This document shows, piece after piece, positions 55,492 to 64,000 of a stretch of 64,000 nucleotides of DNA. Position 1 is the first letter of the stretch; each line of letters begins with the position of its first letter. The translations under genes and the position numbers were made by a program. Source of the stretch: Bdellovibrionales bacterium GWA1_52_35. GTDB taxonomy: Bacteria > Bdellovibrionota > UBA1018. The notes beneath the pieces are model-generated. The model was not told where the DNA came from. It did no database searches and worked only from the letters and a program-made list of their open reading frames with translations. The DNA lies in assembly GCA_001769805.1 (NCBI GenBank), contig MEPO01000004.1:1-64000 (forward strand). Direction: 5' to 3'.

Positions 55492-56439
55492 TTAAATACC
55501 AGACAAAAAGCTCGATTTGCGCGCGTGCTCGTTGCAAAATTCGATTTCGGCCATTGAAAGCCCCATCTGGTCCCGACAAATCCGAACCTCTTCAGGCAGC
55601 CGTGTGGCGAAAATTCCCGGATCATCCGTATTGATGCAAACAGGAACCCCGGCGCGAAGAACCCGCGGAAGCGGATGCTCTTTGAACGAGGGAACTGCCC
55701 GGGTCAGCCAGTTGCTGGTGGGGCACATTTCCAGGCAGATTGAATTTTTTGCCAAATAATCCATGAGCTTGGGATCTTTGATGGCTGAGATACCATGTCC
55801 GATCCGGCGGGCCCCCAGTGTTTCAATGGCAGCCCAGATATTTTCAGGTCCAGCGGCTTCACCCGCATGCACGGTGATTTTGGCCCATTTTCGGACCTCC
55901 CGAAATGCACCTTCAAATCCCAGACACGGAAAGTCACATTCGTTTGCGGCTAAATCCAGGCCAATAAAACGAGTCCGATGCTGGGAGAAAAACTCGACAG
56001 TCCGCTCCACCGACTCCTGCCCTAAATCCCGGCTGGCGATACAGATCAGACCAGCTTTAAAGTCGGAATGACTGCGTAAAGCCCTTCTCATGCCCGCTTC
56101 AAACCCGTCCAGCGCGTCGCTCCAGGACAGTCCGCTGTACTCGCAGACAAAGCCTGGCGAGAAACGAAACTCCACGGCCCCAATTCCTTCTGCCACGCAA
56201 TCCAGGACGGCCTCAAAAGCAATGCGCTCGAGAACCTCGGGACGATCGAGTATTTTCTGGAAGATCACGAATTTCGCGAGGACGGTATTCAGATCCGACA
56301 TGGGTTCACGGATCAGAACGCTTTGCATGAATGAATCAAAACCCGTACTCTGCGCAATGAGCCCCGATTTCTGGGCCAACTCATAAAGAGTTGCCGGGCG
56401 GGTACAGAGATCCAGATGCCGGTGAAGTTCAACCTGCAT
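55492..56439 (-). CDS. add: Adenosine deaminase family protein
   Basis: Converts adenosine to inosine for purine salvage, 315 residues from MQVELHRHLDLCTRPATLYE. Zinc-site HRH (residues 6-8), the catalytic region ITVHAGEAAGPENIW (His and Glu), ARRIGHGISAIKD, CLEMCPTSNWLT and VCINTDDPGIFAT are all present. An upstream in-frame extension overlaps fabI and is rejected. The start is 5 bases after the fabI stop, so they form one unit. Distinction from adenine deaminase is not possible with certainty. Confidence 0.92.
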   Translation of the reverse strand: MQVELHRHLDLCTRPATLYELAQKSGLIAQSTGFDSFMQSVLIREPMSDLNTVLAKFVIFQKILDRPEVLERIAFEAVLDCVAEGIGAVEFRFSPGFVCEYSGLSWSDALDGFEAGMRRALRSHSDFKAGLICIASRDLGQESVERTVEFFSQHRTRFIGLDLAANECDFPCLGFEGAFREVRKWAKITVHAGEAAGPENIWAAIETLGARRIGHGISAIKDPKLMDYLAKNSICLEMCPTSNWLTRAVPSFKEHPLPRVLRAGVPVCINTDDPGIFATRLPEEVRICRDQMGLSMAEIEFCNEHARKSSFLSGI

Positions 56440-56443
56440 GGTG

Positions 56444-57220
56444 TTACGCCATGATATGTGCGCCGCTATCGACGTACATAGTGGTGCCGGTGATGTGAAC
56501 TCCGCCTGGACCACAAAGGAAAGCTCCGAGTTCCCCAACGTCCTGGGCATTAATATTTTCTTTGAGAGGAGTTTTTTCTTCAGCCGCAGAGAGCATGGTC
56601 CTGAAGTTACGGATTCCCGCGGCAGCCAGCGTTTTAACCGGGCCGGCGGAGATTGCGTTCACGCGGATTTTTTTCGGCCCCAGATCCCAGGCCAAATACC
56701 GGACACTCGCCTCGAGGGCCGCTTTTGCGACGCCCATGACGTTGTAATTGGGAACAACCTTTTCGGCCCCGTAATAAGACAAAGTCAGAATAGAGCCGCC
56801 GTTATTTTGCATGAGGGATTCGGCCTGCTTAGCAACTGCAACCAGACTGTAAGCACTGATATCCATGGCGATCCGGAAGCCCTCTCGTGAAGTATCCACA
56901 AACCGTCCTTCGAGATCATCGCGGTTTGCATACGCAAGCGAATGAACCAGAATATCCAAGCCGTCCCACTTCTCCCGAACCTTTCCGAAAAGTGCATTGA
57001 TCTGGTCGTCATACGACACATCACACGCCTCGATCAATTCAGCATTAACGCTCTGCGCAAGTGGCTCAACCCGACGCTTCAGCGCTTCCCCGAGATAAGT
57101 GAAGGCCAGGCGAGCCCCCCCTTGATGCAGGACTTGGGCAATGCCCCAGGCCAGGCTTCTTTCATTGGCAACTCCCAGGATCAGAGCTCTCTTCCCTTCA
57201 AACGGCTTCAGTTGTGACAT
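56444..57220 (-). CDS. fabI: Enoyl-ACP reductase (NADH)
   Basis: Last reduction step of fatty-acid elongation, 258 residues. The nucleotide-binding segment is ILGVANERSLAWGIAQVL. The catalytic Tyr/Lys pair appears as Y-x6-K: SYYGAEKVVPNYNVMGVAKAAL (quoted in part). The C-terminal AISAGPVKTLAAAGI and GTTMYVDSGAHIMA are typical. This is the triclosan-target class of enzyme; no unusual substitution at the active site was noticed. It is followed directly by add. Confidence 0.96.
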   Translation of the reverse strand: MSQLKPFEGKRALILGVANERSLAWGIAQVLHQGGARLAFTYLGEALKRRVEPLAQSVNAELIEACDVSYDDQINALFGKVREKWDGLDILVHSLAYANRDDLEGRFVDTSREGFRIAMDISAYSLVAVAKQAESLMQNNGGSILTLSYYGAEKVVPNYNVMGVAKAALEASVRYLAWDLGPKKIRVNAISAGPVKTLAAAGIRNFRTMLSAAEEKTPLKENINAQDVGELGAFLCGPGGVHITGTTMYVDSGAHIMA

Positions 57221-57386
57221 TCCGTCCTTTTAACGGGCACTTCCCCCGGAGGCAAGAGTCAAAGTCGGCAAATGATGATCGCGCACAGCAGCAATTTACA
57301 GAGTTTTCATGAATTTGAACGAATTCTCCCGAAAATCTAAAAACATTCCCCAATCTTGCCGATGAGTTAACAAAGAGGTGCCTTGC

Positions 57387-58040
57387 GTGACTGACGAAAT
57401 TATCCTCGAATCCCCTCCGGAAATGACAAGTTCCGCTTCTGAAATCTCCGCAGTATTCACCCAGGAGTCGATCGGCACCATGGCAGCCAAGCTCAAACTC
57501 GTCGAATCGCTGCTCAAACTCACCACTCGCGATATTCCATTCAAGGATTTCACCCGTGAACTTCTGATGATCATCCTGCACACGATCAAATGCGAAGCAG
57601 GCTCCATTTTCGAAATAAATTATGAAAATCAGACGCTCTTCTTTCGGGCGGCAAGCGGCAGAAGCTCCGATAAGGTTTCAAATTTTGAAATGCCTCTTGG
57701 CCAGGGAATCGTCGGGCATGTTGCAGAATCCCAGCAAGCCATGCTGATCAACGACATTCAAAACAATCCGTTGCATGCGAAAGCCATTTCCCAGGCCGTG
57801 GATTTCGAAGTCCATAATCTCATCGCAGTTCCCATTATCATTCGCACCAGGACCTATGGGGTATTGGAGCTTCTCAACCGGGTGGGTGAGCATTCCTTCT
57901 CCAGCAGTGATCTGGATCTTCTGAATTACGCGAGCGACATGATTGCCAGAACGGTCGAGATCCGGATGATTCTCAACTGGAGCAAAAAGGCTGAAAACAG
58001 GGCCGCAAGTGATTCGAGTCGGACCGGAGTTGCGGCATGA
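57387..58040 (+). CDS. GAF-domain protein
   Basis: A 217-residue protein from the GTG at 57387, which has AGAGGT about 7 bases upstream. Residues 50-205 form a GAF domain (EAGSIFEINYENQTLFFRAA, MPLGQGIVGHVAESQQAMLINDIQNN, quoted in part; NLIAVPIIIRTRTYGVLELLNR). No output domain is present, so it acts by binding a ligand or partner. Its stop overlaps the start of the PilT-like ATPase gene by 4 bp, which suggests it modulates that ATPase. Confidence 0.9.
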   Translation: MTDEIILESPPEMTSSASEISAVFTQESIGTMAAKLKLVESLLKLTTRDIPFKDFTRELLMIILHTIKCEAGSIFEINYENQTLFFRAASGRSSDKVSNFEMPLGQGIVGHVAESQQAMLINDIQNNPLHAKAISQAVDFEVHNLIAVPIIIRTRTYGVLELLNRVGEHSFSSSDLDLLNYASDMIARTVEIRMILNWSKKAENRAASDSSRTGVAA

Positions 58041-59266
58041 GCAGTAACCCAATTCCCAAGCCCGAGCTTTCCCTGATTGGAAATCCGGGTCCCGCCGATC
58101 ACGCGGCGAGACCAGCCATTCCTCATTCAAAAATTGATATCAAATATCTGATCCGCACTTTCATTAAATACAATGCCTCGGATCTTCACCTGAAAGTGGG
58201 GCGTCCGCCGCTTTACCGGATCAATGGTCGCCTGATCCCCGTCAAGCTTCCAGATTTCACGCCAGAACAGCTCGAACACCTGATCTCCACCATTCTCACG
58301 CCCAAACAAAGAGGCGACCTGGAGCATGATCGCGAGTTGAATACGACTTTCCTGATTCCGGATGTTGGGCGGTTTCGCTGCAATGTTTATTATCAGCTCG
58401 GCAATCTAGCTGCCGCGATCCGCATGATTCCACTGGTGGTTCCGAAGATTGATGATCTTGGTCTGCCCACGGTTCTCAAGGATATTGCACAAAGACCGCG
58501 AGGCCTGTTCCTTGTCACCGGGGCCAGCGGGACCGGAAAATCCACCACACTGGCAGCGATGATCCAGTACATCAATGAAAACAGTCATGTCCATATCCTA
58601 TCGCTCGAAGATCCGATTGAATTTCTTTTTCGCGACATCAAAGCCTCAATCACCCAGCGTCAGGTTGGAATTGATACGCTTTCTTTCCAGGACGGCCTCG
58701 CCTCGGGGCTGCGGCAGGATCCGGATGTCATCGTCATCGGGGAACTTCTCGATCGGGACATGATCCAGACCGCATTGACCGCAGCCGAAACCGGGCATCT
58801 GGTTTTTGCCACGCTTCACACCAATACCGCCAAAAGTTCGATCTCCCGGATCATCGATGTTTTCCCTCCGGAAATGCGGCCTCAGGTCAGGATCCAGCTC
58901 GCCTCGACGCTGATCGGAGTGATCTCGCAGCAGCTGCTGCTGCGTACGGATGCGTCCGGACGTATTGCCGCCTGTGAGGTCATGGTGAAATCACCCCTCA
59001 TTGAGGAATTCATCCGCAATGATCAAACCGACAGAATTCCAGAAGCGATCGAAAACTCAAACAACCATTATCGGATGCAGACCATGAACCAGGCGCTTCA
59101 GCTTCTGGTGACCTCAAAAGCCGTCACGCTGGATGAAGCCTTGAAATCCTCGGATTCGCCGGATAACCTCAGACTCGCCTTAAGCGGAATGAACCGCGAA
59201 TCCGGTTACGAGATGGCCAGCAGCGATCAGCCCAGCTCTCTGATGCCGCCGCCTCTAAAGTCCTGA
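58037..59266 (+). CDS. PilT/PilU-like type IV pilus retraction ATPase
   Basis: A 409-residue secretion ATPase of the GspE/PilT family. The N-terminal domain is NASDLHLKVGRPPLYRINGRL. Walker A is GASGTGKST (162-170), the Asp box SLEDPIEFLF (189-198), and Walker B LRQDPDVIVIGELLDRD. The His box is FATLHTNTAKSSISRIID. PilT proteins usually have GEMRD after Walker B; here it is GELLD. The AIRNL end motif is not seen. It is coupled to the GAF gene and followed by a membrane protein gene. No other pilus gene is adjacent. Confidence 0.9.
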   Translation: MSSNPIPKPELSLIGNPGPADHAARPAIPHSKIDIKYLIRTFIKYNASDLHLKVGRPPLYRINGRLIPVKLPDFTPEQLEHLISTILTPKQRGDLEHDRELNTTFLIPDVGRFRCNVYYQLGNLAAAIRMIPLVVPKIDDLGLPTVLKDIAQRPRGLFLVTGASGTGKSTTLAAMIQYINENSHVHILSLEDPIEFLFRDIKASITQRQVGIDTLSFQDGLASGLRQDPDVIVIGELLDRDMIQTALTAAETGHLVFATLHTNTAKSSISRIIDVFPPEMRPQVRIQLASTLIGVISQQLLLRTDASGRIAACEVMVKSPLIEEFIRNDQTDRIPEAIENSNNHYRMQTMNQALQLLVTSKAVTLDEALKSSDSPDNLRLALSGMNRESGYEMASSDQPSSLMPPPLKS

Positions 59267-59274
59267 GGTGAATC

Positions 59275-60072
59275 ATGTCAGTTCTCAAGATCCTCGCTCG
59301 CGCGATCCAATTATTCATTTATGCCGCGGCAATCCCCTGCGCAATCGGGGCGGTACTGGGAGGGCGCAACGGTGCGGCCCTTTGCCTCAGTCTCGTCATC
59401 GTCCTGCTGCTGCTTGGCTATTTTATTTCAACCCGCATTTTCCTGAGGCGTTTTGCAAGTACCTCCGCGACGCCCACCCTGCTCAAATCCCTCGAACTTG
59501 CAACCGTGGGGCTCAACCAGGAACTCCCGGAGCTGGTGACCGTTCCTGCAGTCAGTCTCTCGGCGCTCGCTCTTCGCGACGGAACGGGACACGCGGTACT
59601 TGTTGTTTCACAGGGCTTGCTGGCGGGCCTCTCCGAAGACGAGCTCCGGGCCACCTTCAGACGGGGCGTATTGAAAGTTTATGAGAAAGGTACGCCTCTG
59701 CGCTGCCTCGCGGCGCTCGTAAGCATGCTGCTACTGCGCTTTGCGCCACAGTCCTGGAGTGACCTGATCCTCCAGGGTGAAGAGCCTCACCCCGTGGCAC
59801 AGCCCTGTGGAACGGCTCCGGAGCGGCCTCATCTGACCGCCCTGGGTGCAATTGCATTCTGGTGCGTGGTACCGGGTATTTCTCATTTCATTCGCCTGAG
59901 TCAGGGTGCACCTCACCCGGGTGAGGATTCCTCTTGGCATTGCGCATTACATAAAATGACTCAAGACCGGAGCACCAGTTCCGCATTCCACTCACCTGCT
60001 TTCAAATACCTGGCTTTAGCCGATGCTAATGCTCGTAAATTGCTGCTGCCCATCCTGAGTTCGAGCAGATGA
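59275..60072 (+). CDS. Membrane protein resembling an M48 peptidase without the HExxH site
   Basis: A 265-residue protein with two N-terminal membrane helices (about 12-30 and 36-56) and another near residue 145-158. The segment HAVLVVSQGLLAGLSEDELRAT (106-127, quoted in part) matches the region just before the zinc site of HtpX-type M48 proteases. The next residues are FRRGVLKVYEKG where HExxH should stand. Catalysis as a zinc protease is therefore not expected. It may be a pseudoenzyme that binds substrates or regulates. Family assignment is inferred from that motif. It lies 8 bp after the PilT-like gene and may be cotranscribed. Confidence 0.75.
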   Translation: MSVLKILARAIQLFIYAAAIPCAIGAVLGGRNGAALCLSLVIVLLLLGYFISTRIFLRRFASTSATPTLLKSLELATVGLNQELPELVTVPAVSLSALALRDGTGHAVLVVSQGLLAGLSEDELRATFRRGVLKVYEKGTPLRCLAALVSMLLLRFAPQSWSDLILQGEEPHPVAQPCGTAPERPHLTALGAIAFWCVVPGISHFIRLSQGAPHPGEDSSWHCALHKMTQDRSTSSAFHSPAFKYLALADANARKLLLPILSSSR

Positions 60073-60147
60073 ATCAGCACTAAAATCAATTGACTCTCTT
60101 GTTTATCCAAAGCTCTAGGAGTAAATCTTCTGCAGAGGTGACGCAAA

Positions 60148-60420
60148 TTGGAAACAGAGAAGCACTTGAATAAAATTGACCTGACCACCTTTATCCTGTC
60201 GATTTCGTCGGCGGCGTTCATGGGCCTGGGCCTCGGCCCCACGGAGACCGGGGGTTCAAAAATTGATCTTGATCTCGCCCGGCAGAATATTGATCTTTTG
60301 GAATTGATGCACGAGAAGACCCGCGGCAACCGCACTCCCGAGGAAGATCGCCTGCTGGAACAGCTGCTGTTTGAAACCCGCCTCCGTTATGTCGAGGCAA
60401 AAAAGCGGAGTACCCAATGA
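60148..60420 (+). CDS. DUF1844-family protein
   Basis: A 90-residue cytoplasmic protein. The family pattern is visible: FILSISSAAFMGLGLGPTE, then IDLDLARQNIDLLELMHEKT and RGNRTPEEDRLLEQLLFETRLRYVE. Such proteins are found mostly in deltaproteobacteria, Acidobacteria and related groups; the function is unknown. The start is TTG, supported by AGAGGTG 8 bases upstream and the family start. Its stop overlaps the HtrA-type protease start by 4 bp. Confidence 0.85.
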   Translation: METEKHLNKIDLTTFILSISSAAFMGLGLGPTETGGSKIDLDLARQNIDLLELMHEKTRGNRTPEEDRLLEQLLFETRLRYVEAKKRSTQ

Positions 60421-61916
60421 AACTTTTTGTTTTGGTCACCACGTTCCTTTTGTCGGCCCAGTTCGCCTCGGCAGCCCAGAATTCACCCGGTCCGATGGAT
60501 GCCAATTTATTTGTTTCTTTATCAAAAAAACTGGTGCCCTCGGTCGTGAATATCTCGACTTTCTCATCCATGAAAGGTCAGCAGATGATCCCGGGAGCGC
60601 CCGAGGATTTTCTCCGACGCTTCTTCGAGGACATGCTCAAACGAAATGGCCGCAGAGGCGACGGGGGCGGTGAATTCAACGACGAAGAAACTCCACCCCC
60701 TTCTCCACATAAAGACCCGAAAAGTCGCATTCCCCGTGCGATGTCGCTCGGCTCCGGTTTCGTCATTGATGCTTCCGGCCTGATCCTGACCAATAATCAC
60801 GTGGTCGCGGATGCAGATGAAATCAAGCTTTCCTTCACAGAAGATCCGGCAGAGAAACCCACCGATGGCGAAGTCGTCGGCCGTGATCCAGAACTGGATG
60901 TCGCGCTCATCAAAGTGAAAACTAAACGCGAACTCATCCCTGTGGTGCTCGGGGACTCAGATGCGACTGAAGTCGGAGAATATGTCGCGGCCATTGGCAA
61001 TCCCTTCGGCCAGGGACATTCCGTCACGCATGGAATTATTTCGGCCAAAGGACGCATTGCACCGGACTTCCTCTTTGCAACCTACATACAAACAGACGCT
61101 CCCATCAATCCGGGCAACTCTGGCGGTCCACTCGTCAACTTGCGGGGTGAGGTCATCGGAATCAACAACGCAATTGAGCAAAGGGCGCAGGGTATTGGCT
61201 TTGCGATCCCGATCAATCTTGTGAAAAAAATTCTGCCGCAGCTCAAAAGCAAGGGCTCTGTCTCTCGCGGCTACATGGGGGTTATTGTTCATGAGACCTT
61301 GCCAGAAATTGCTGCGAGGCTGAAGCTGCCGAAGGATGTCACCGCTCCGATCGTCAGCCAGGTCGTCGCCGGGGGTCCCGCGGATAAAGCCGGACTCAAA
61401 CCTTATGATGTCATTCTGGAGTTCAACCGAAAACCGATCCGCACGCAAAGTGATTTGATTTTGGCCGTAACCTCCATCCCGGTCGGTGAAAGTGCACCGC
61501 TGAAGATTCTTCGGGAGGGAAAAGAAAAATCCCTGACCGTTACCGTGACCAAGAGGCCCGGTCCGGATGAAGATCGCATCCAGAAGCAGAAGAAAAAGGA
61601 TAAAGACAAAAAGCCTTCTCAGACGGATACCGGAATGGAGCTTGAGAACCTGTCGGCCGAAACCGCCAAAGAATTGGGACTGCCTCCGAAGACGGGCGGC
61701 GTGATTGTTTCTGACTTGTCTTATGGGGGCGCAGCCCAGCAAGCCGGCCTCATGCGAGGCGACGTGATCATGGAAATTGACCAGAAGCCTGTAAAAGACG
61801 TGGAATCCTTCTATTCCGTGGTCAAAGCCAAGAAAGCCTACCTCTTGCGGGTTCGACGAGTTTCGCCCTCAGGCCAGGAAGCCTTCATCGTCGTCATGCT
61901 CGATTTAAAAGAATAG
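60417..61916 (+). CDS. HtrA/DegP-family periplasmic serine protease
   Basis: A 499-residue exported protease/chaperone for envelope protein quality control. Signal peptide KLFVLVTTFLLSAQFASAA. The trypsin-like domain has His in LTNNHVVADADE, Asp in DVALIKVKTK and Ser in NPGNSGGPLVNL. Two PDZ domains follow (about 265-365 and 405-495; VAGGPADKAGLKPYDVILEF and AAQQAGLMRGDVIMEID). A Lys-rich linker separates them (KQKKKDKDKKPSQTD). A Gly/Glu-rich insert near residue 75-100 corresponds to the LA loop. It is coupled to the DUF1844 gene and precedes clpB, another stress gene. Confidence 0.96.
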   Translation: MKLFVLVTTFLLSAQFASAAQNSPGPMDANLFVSLSKKLVPSVVNISTFSSMKGQQMIPGAPEDFLRRFFEDMLKRNGRRGDGGGEFNDEETPPPSPHKDPKSRIPRAMSLGSGFVIDASGLILTNNHVVADADEIKLSFTEDPAEKPTDGEVVGRDPELDVALIKVKTKRELIPVVLGDSDATEVGEYVAAIGNPFGQGHSVTHGIISAKGRIAPDFLFATYIQTDAPINPGNSGGPLVNLRGEVIGINNAIEQRAQGIGFAIPINLVKKILPQLKSKGSVSRGYMGVIVHETLPEIAARLKLPKDVTAPIVSQVVAGGPADKAGLKPYDVILEFNRKPIRTQSDLILAVTSIPVGESAPLKILREGKEKSLTVTVTKRPGPDEDRIQKQKKKDKDKKPSQTDTGMELENLSAETAKELGLPPKTGGVIVSDLSYGGAAQQAGLMRGDVIMEIDQKPVKDVESFYSVVKAKKAYLLRVRRVSPSGQEAFIVVMLDLKE

Positions 61917-61979
61917 CGCTGCAGCGTGGCTTGACGGCATGCTTTTCGATACCATTTTTGTCCAAGAGGTATCTAAATC

Positions 61980-64000
61980 ATGGCCGCCAAGTTCACGAAT
62001 GCCGCACAGGAAATTCTTCAGCAATCCCAGGCGGAAGCGCTGCGGAGGGAACATCAGGAACTGCAACCGGAGCACCTGGTCTGGTCCCTGATTACCAGCG
62101 ACGAACCGTCAGCGATGATTCCAAATATTCTGGAGCTGGCAGGCGTCAATCTGGCTGCTTTGAGAGAGCGCACGGGCAAACGCCTGAGCACCTTCCCGAA
62201 AGTGTCCGGCAGTTCCCAGATTTATGCCTCCACTCAGTTCAACCGGGTACTCGTCCTCGCTGAAGATGAAGCCAAGACCTTAAGTGATGAATTTGTCGCA
62301 GGCGAACATTTCCTGCTCGCGCTACTTTCGAACGCTTTGCGTTCATCATCCGCGACCGCCTTGCTTTCTGAAAGCGGATTAAAACGTGAAGCCCTGCTCG
62401 CTGCGATCAAACAGGTACGCGGCGGTGCCAGGATCCAGGATGCCGAACCCGAGGGGAAATACCGGTCTCTCGAAAAATACTGTCGAAACCTGACGGAGCT
62501 TGCGGCCGGGCAGAAACTCGATCCAGTCATTGGCCGGGACGAGGAAATAAGGCGGGTCATTCAGGTACTTTCGCGACGGACCAAGAACAATCCCGTCCTT
62601 ATCGGCGAACCCGGGGTCGGAAAAACCGCCATAGCTGAAGGTCTGGCCCAAAGAATTGTGAATGGCGATGTGCCGGAAACCCTGAAGCACAAGCGCCTGA
62701 TGGTCCTGGATCTCGGGGCGTTGATTGCTGGGGCGAAGTTCCGGGGTGAATTCGAAGACCGTCTCAAATCTGTTTTGAAAGAAATCTCCGCGGCCGCAGG
62801 CGAGATTATTCTGTTCATCGACGAACTCCACACATTGGTCGGGGCCGGCGCGGCCGAAGGTGCCATGGATGCCTCGAACATGCTGAAGCCGGCACTTGCG
62901 CGTGGCGAGCTTCACTGCATTGGTGCGACGACTCTGGAGGAATACCGCAAGCACATAGAAAAAGATGCGGCTTTCGAACGGCGTTTCCAACCGGTATTGG
63001 TCAAGGAACCCACGGTGGAAGACACGATCAGCATTTTACGCGGACTGCGGGAACGCTATGAAGTCCATCATGGCGTTTCGATCCGGGACGCCGCGATTGT
63101 GACGGCTGCGACCCTTTCGAACAGATACATCGCCGACCGCTTCCTGCCAGACAAGGCGATTGACCTGATCGATGAAGCGGCAAGCCGAATTCGAATGCAG
63201 ATTGATTCACGCCCGGAAGAGGTCGACCAGCTCGAGCGCCGAATTCTGCGACTGGAAGTGGAACGGCAGGCTCTCCGGAAGGAACCGGATTCCGCCTCCC
63301 AGGCTCGTCTGAAGGACTTGGAGGGCGAGCTCAGCGTGCTGAAAACGCGAAGTTCAGAACTCCGTGCCCAATGGGAGCGGGAGAAGAAGGAAGTGAACGC
63401 AGTCAAAGATCTGAAAGAAAAGATAGAGCGTGTCCGCCTGGATTCCGAAGCGGCCGAAAGAAAAGGCGATCTCGAGAAAGCGGCGGAGCTGCGCTACGGG
63501 GCCTTGCTCAATCTCCAAAAGGAACTCGATGAGGTCTCGGCAAAACAGGGCCGCTTCAACGCAACCACACCCCATGTGGGCCTACTCCGGCAGGAGGTCA
63601 CCGAAAACGATGTCGCTGAAGTGGTCGCGCGTTGGACCGGAATTCCTGTCGCCCGGATGATGCAAAGTGAACAGCAGAAACTCCTAAAAATGGAAGATCG
63701 TCTGGGCCAACGGGTGATCGGTCAGAACAAAGCTCTGACTGCGGTCGCGAATGCGGTGCGAAGATCCCGGATCGGCCTTCAGGAACGGCATCGGCCGGTG
63801 GGCTCCTTTTTATTCCTTGGACCCACGGGTGTCGGTAAAACAGAGACGGCAAAAGCTCTGGCTGAATTTCTATTCGACGACGAACAGGCGATGATCCGTC
63901 TCGACATGAGCGAGTACATGGAGAAACATTCGGTCGCGCGGCTGATTGGCTCTCCCCCCGGCTATGTGGGCTACGAGGAAGGCGGGGCACTGACGGAAGC
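61980..64000 (+). CDS. clpB: ATP-dependent chaperone ClpB (3' end beyond window)
   Basis: A disaggregase, open to the end of the window with 673 residues visible. The N-terminal domain starts [20 protein letters not shown]. The first AAA+ domain has Walker [15 protein letters not shown] and Walker [14 protein letters not shown]. The middle coiled-coil domain, which separates ClpB from ClpA and ClpC, spans about residues 400-515 (Arg/Glu-rich). The second AAA+ domain begins with [26 protein letters not shown] and Walker [15 protein letters not shown], and reaches [12 protein letters not shown]. Start ATG has AAGAGGT 8 bases upstream. Confidence 0.96.
   Translation, partial: MAAKFTNAAQEILQQSQAEALRREHQELQPEHLVWSLITSDEPSAMIPNILELAGVNLAALRERTGKRLSTFPKVSGSSQIYASTQFNRVLVLAEDEAKTLSDEFVAGEHFLLALLSNALRSSSATALLSESGLKREALLAAIKQVRGGARIQDAEPEGKYRSLEKYCRNLTELAAGQKLDPVIGRDEEIRRVIQVLSRRTKNNPVLIGEPGVGKTAIAEGLAQRIVNGDVPETLKHKRLMVLDLGALIAGAKFRGEFEDRLKSVLKEISAAAGEIILFIDELHTLVGAGAAEGAMDASNMLKPALARGELHCIGATTLEEYRKHIEKDAAFERRFQPVLVKEPTVEDTISILRGLRERYEVHHGVSIRDAAIVTAATLSNRYIADRFLPDKAIDLIDEAASRIRMQIDSRPEEVDQLERRILRLEVERQALRKEPDSASQARLKDLEGELSVLKTRSSELRAQWEREKKEVNAVKDLKEKIERVRLDSEAAERKGDLEKAAELRYGALLNLQKELDEVSAKQGRFNATTPHVGLLRQEVTENDVAEVVARWTGIPVARMMQSEQQKLLKMEDRLGQRVIGQNKALTAVANAVRRSRIGLQERHRPVGSFLFLGPTGVGKTETAKALAEFLFDDEQAMIRLDMSEYMEKHSVARLIGSPPGYVGYEEGGALTE

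Overview
This is a chromosomal window of a Gram-negative bacterium of medium G+C content. Outer-membrane-type barrels, a TolQR/ExbBD-type pair, exported proteins with signal peptides and a probable lipoprotein point to a diderm. The NtrYX-type kinase/regulator pair, many sigma-54 activators and HDOD/GAF/PilT genes, a short archaeal-type ProS, KamA and a tiny Lys/Ala-rich peptide resemble Bdellovibrionota or other former Deltaproteobacteria. That placement is inferred from gene content only.

Region 1 (1-14,134, all minus strand) is the core transcription/translation locus. In transcription order it reads tRNA-Thr(UGU), tRNA-Tyr, tRNA-Gly, tRNA-Thr(GGU), tuf, terminator, rpmG, tRNA-Trp, secE, nusG, rplK, rplA, rplJ, rplL, hairpin spacer, rpoB, rpoC, terminator, tRNA-Val. 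The first five genes match the thrU-tyrU-glyT-thrT-tufB order of E. coli.

Region 2 (14,355-31,340) is mixed housekeeping. It holds an exported protein, a SpoU-type rRNA methyltransferase, an orphan exported protein, pyrF, proS, a three-gene signalling operon (kinase, NtrY-like kinase, NtrX-like regulator), a 23-residue Lys-rich peptide gene with its own signals, pyrD with an rRNA cytosine methyltransferase, an acyl-CoA dehydrogenase, an alpha/beta hydrolase with an unusual GHEWGG elbow, rsgA and serA.

Region 3 (31,341-36,055) is the accessory part. It has two exported proteins (one with Ig-like and M15/M74-like metallopeptidase-type motifs), a decayed IS91-family element, and a small membrane-protein ORF that ends at the element's edge.

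Region 4 (36,052-43,316) carries an FAD-linked 2-hydroxyacid dehydrogenase, a ferritin-VIT1 fusion (likely iron exporter), an M28 aminopeptidase, and an ArsR-feoA-feoB-small membrane protein operon for ferrous iron import, then a YihY-family protein. Iron import and probable iron export genes lie about 1.3 kb apart.

Region 5 (43,322-50,192) contains an ExbD/ExbB pair, kamA, a 24-bp tandem repeat across the kamA stop codon, a lipoprotein, a lipase, a GNAT acetyltransferase, a GH13 amylase-family enzyme and an outer-membrane barrel.

Region 6 (50,252-64,000) is rich in signalling and proteostasis genes: HDOD protein, PAS kinase, sigma-54 regulator, diguanylate cyclase and a membrane protein; then add and fabI on the minus strand; then GAF protein, PilT-like ATPase, a protease-like membrane protein lacking HExxH, DUF1844 protein, HtrA-type protease, and clpB running off the end.

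No CRISPR array, prophage or complete insertion sequence was seen. Most of the window is ordinary core genome. The least explained items are the Lys-rich peptide gene, the repeat over the kamA stop, the Glu-elbow hydrolase, the degenerate M48-like protein and the exported pair at 31.6-34.3 kb.
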